Shown: one piece after another, positions 63,840-64,000 of the stretch
Numbering within the stretch: the stretch's first letter is position 1
Layout of the letters: every line of letters begins with the position of its first letter
Origin: Echinarachnius parma
Taxonomy: Eukaryota > Echinodermata > Echinoidea > Clypeasteroida > Echinarachniidae
DNA: 64,000 nt
Assembly: GCA_037951105.1 (NCBI GenBank)
Contig: JBAMJV010001825.1
Span: 67,501 to 131,500 of the forward strand
Direction of reading: 5' to 3'
The notes under the pieces: generated by a model
Databases searched by the model: none
The model's input: the letters and a program-made list of their open reading frames with translations, nothing else
What the model was told of the DNA's origin: nothing
Program-made: the position numbers and the translations under genes

Positions 63840-64000
63840 AGGGCTACAGCACATGCCCGCTTCAACGTAAAACTAGGTGTCGGGCAAAGTAAAATTGCAT
63901 AAATTGTGCAGTTCGCTTGCCCGATCGAGGAAATGTTATATTTGTTATATAAGTACAAATTTCCAAATTTATGATTTGACTTGCCCGACTGGCCAGTACA
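63840..64000. mobile_element. start of a hAT-like MITE cut by the window end
   Basis: CAGGGCTACAGCACATGCCC, then GTGTCGGGCAA, CTTGCCCGATCG and CTTGCCCGACTGGCC resemble the interior and left end of 26470-26720. The right end is outside the window. Confidence 0.5.

Overview
This window is animal nuclear DNA: spliced genes with small exons (about 60-280 bp) and introns of 0.1-3 kb or more, AT-rich intergenic sequence, and a dense load of short DNA transposons, satellites and one non-LTR retrotransposon. The conserved proteins and the repeat types fit a marine invertebrate (echinoderm, hemichordate, cephalochordate or mollusc). I cannot name the species.

Three genes were assembled exon by exon. 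SRP54, the GTPase subunit of the signal recognition particle, is complete on the minus strand (22442-36899; 14 coding exons, 522 codons). CDC23/APC8, a TPR subunit of the anaphase-promoting complex, is on the plus strand (43865-55695; 13 coding exons). Its first coding exon or exons, about 45 residues, were not found. The last two coding exons of a FAM184A-like gene lie on the minus strand (59589-61432), and that gene runs out of the window on the right. A candidate first coding exon of a GPATCH11-like gene is at 2667-2725 (minus), and an unexplained spliced-looking ORF is at 16721-16887 (minus). SRP54 and CDC23 are divergent across about 7 kb. CDC23 and FAM184A converge.

Layout: 1-3.3 kb, a possible gene start plus hAT debris. 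3.36-10.98 kb, a 7.6-kb structure made of about 35 copies of a ~195-bp satellite in two opposed blocks, bracketed by G-run/C-run tracts and matching outer inverted repeats. 12.2-14.9 kb, a 5'-truncated non-LTR retrotransposon with an intact reverse-transcriptase ORF. 15-22.4 kb, non-coding, with MITEs and degenerate duplications. 22.4-36.9 kb, SRP54. 37-43.8 kb, intergenic with MITEs and palindromes. 43.9-57 kb, CDC23. 57-64 kb, a Harbinger-type MITE, a 120-bp minisatellite next to the FAM184A stop, FAM184A exons and a hAT element.

Two patterns stand out. First, the satellite block is organised as one large inverted structure with its own termini. Second, in all three genes coding exons are accompanied by partial, direct-orientation copies in the adjacent intron or 3' flank (eight places). 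They range from almost identical to badly decayed, and most keep only one splice site. Several transposon copies are nested or have clean target-site duplications, so their insertion order can be read.
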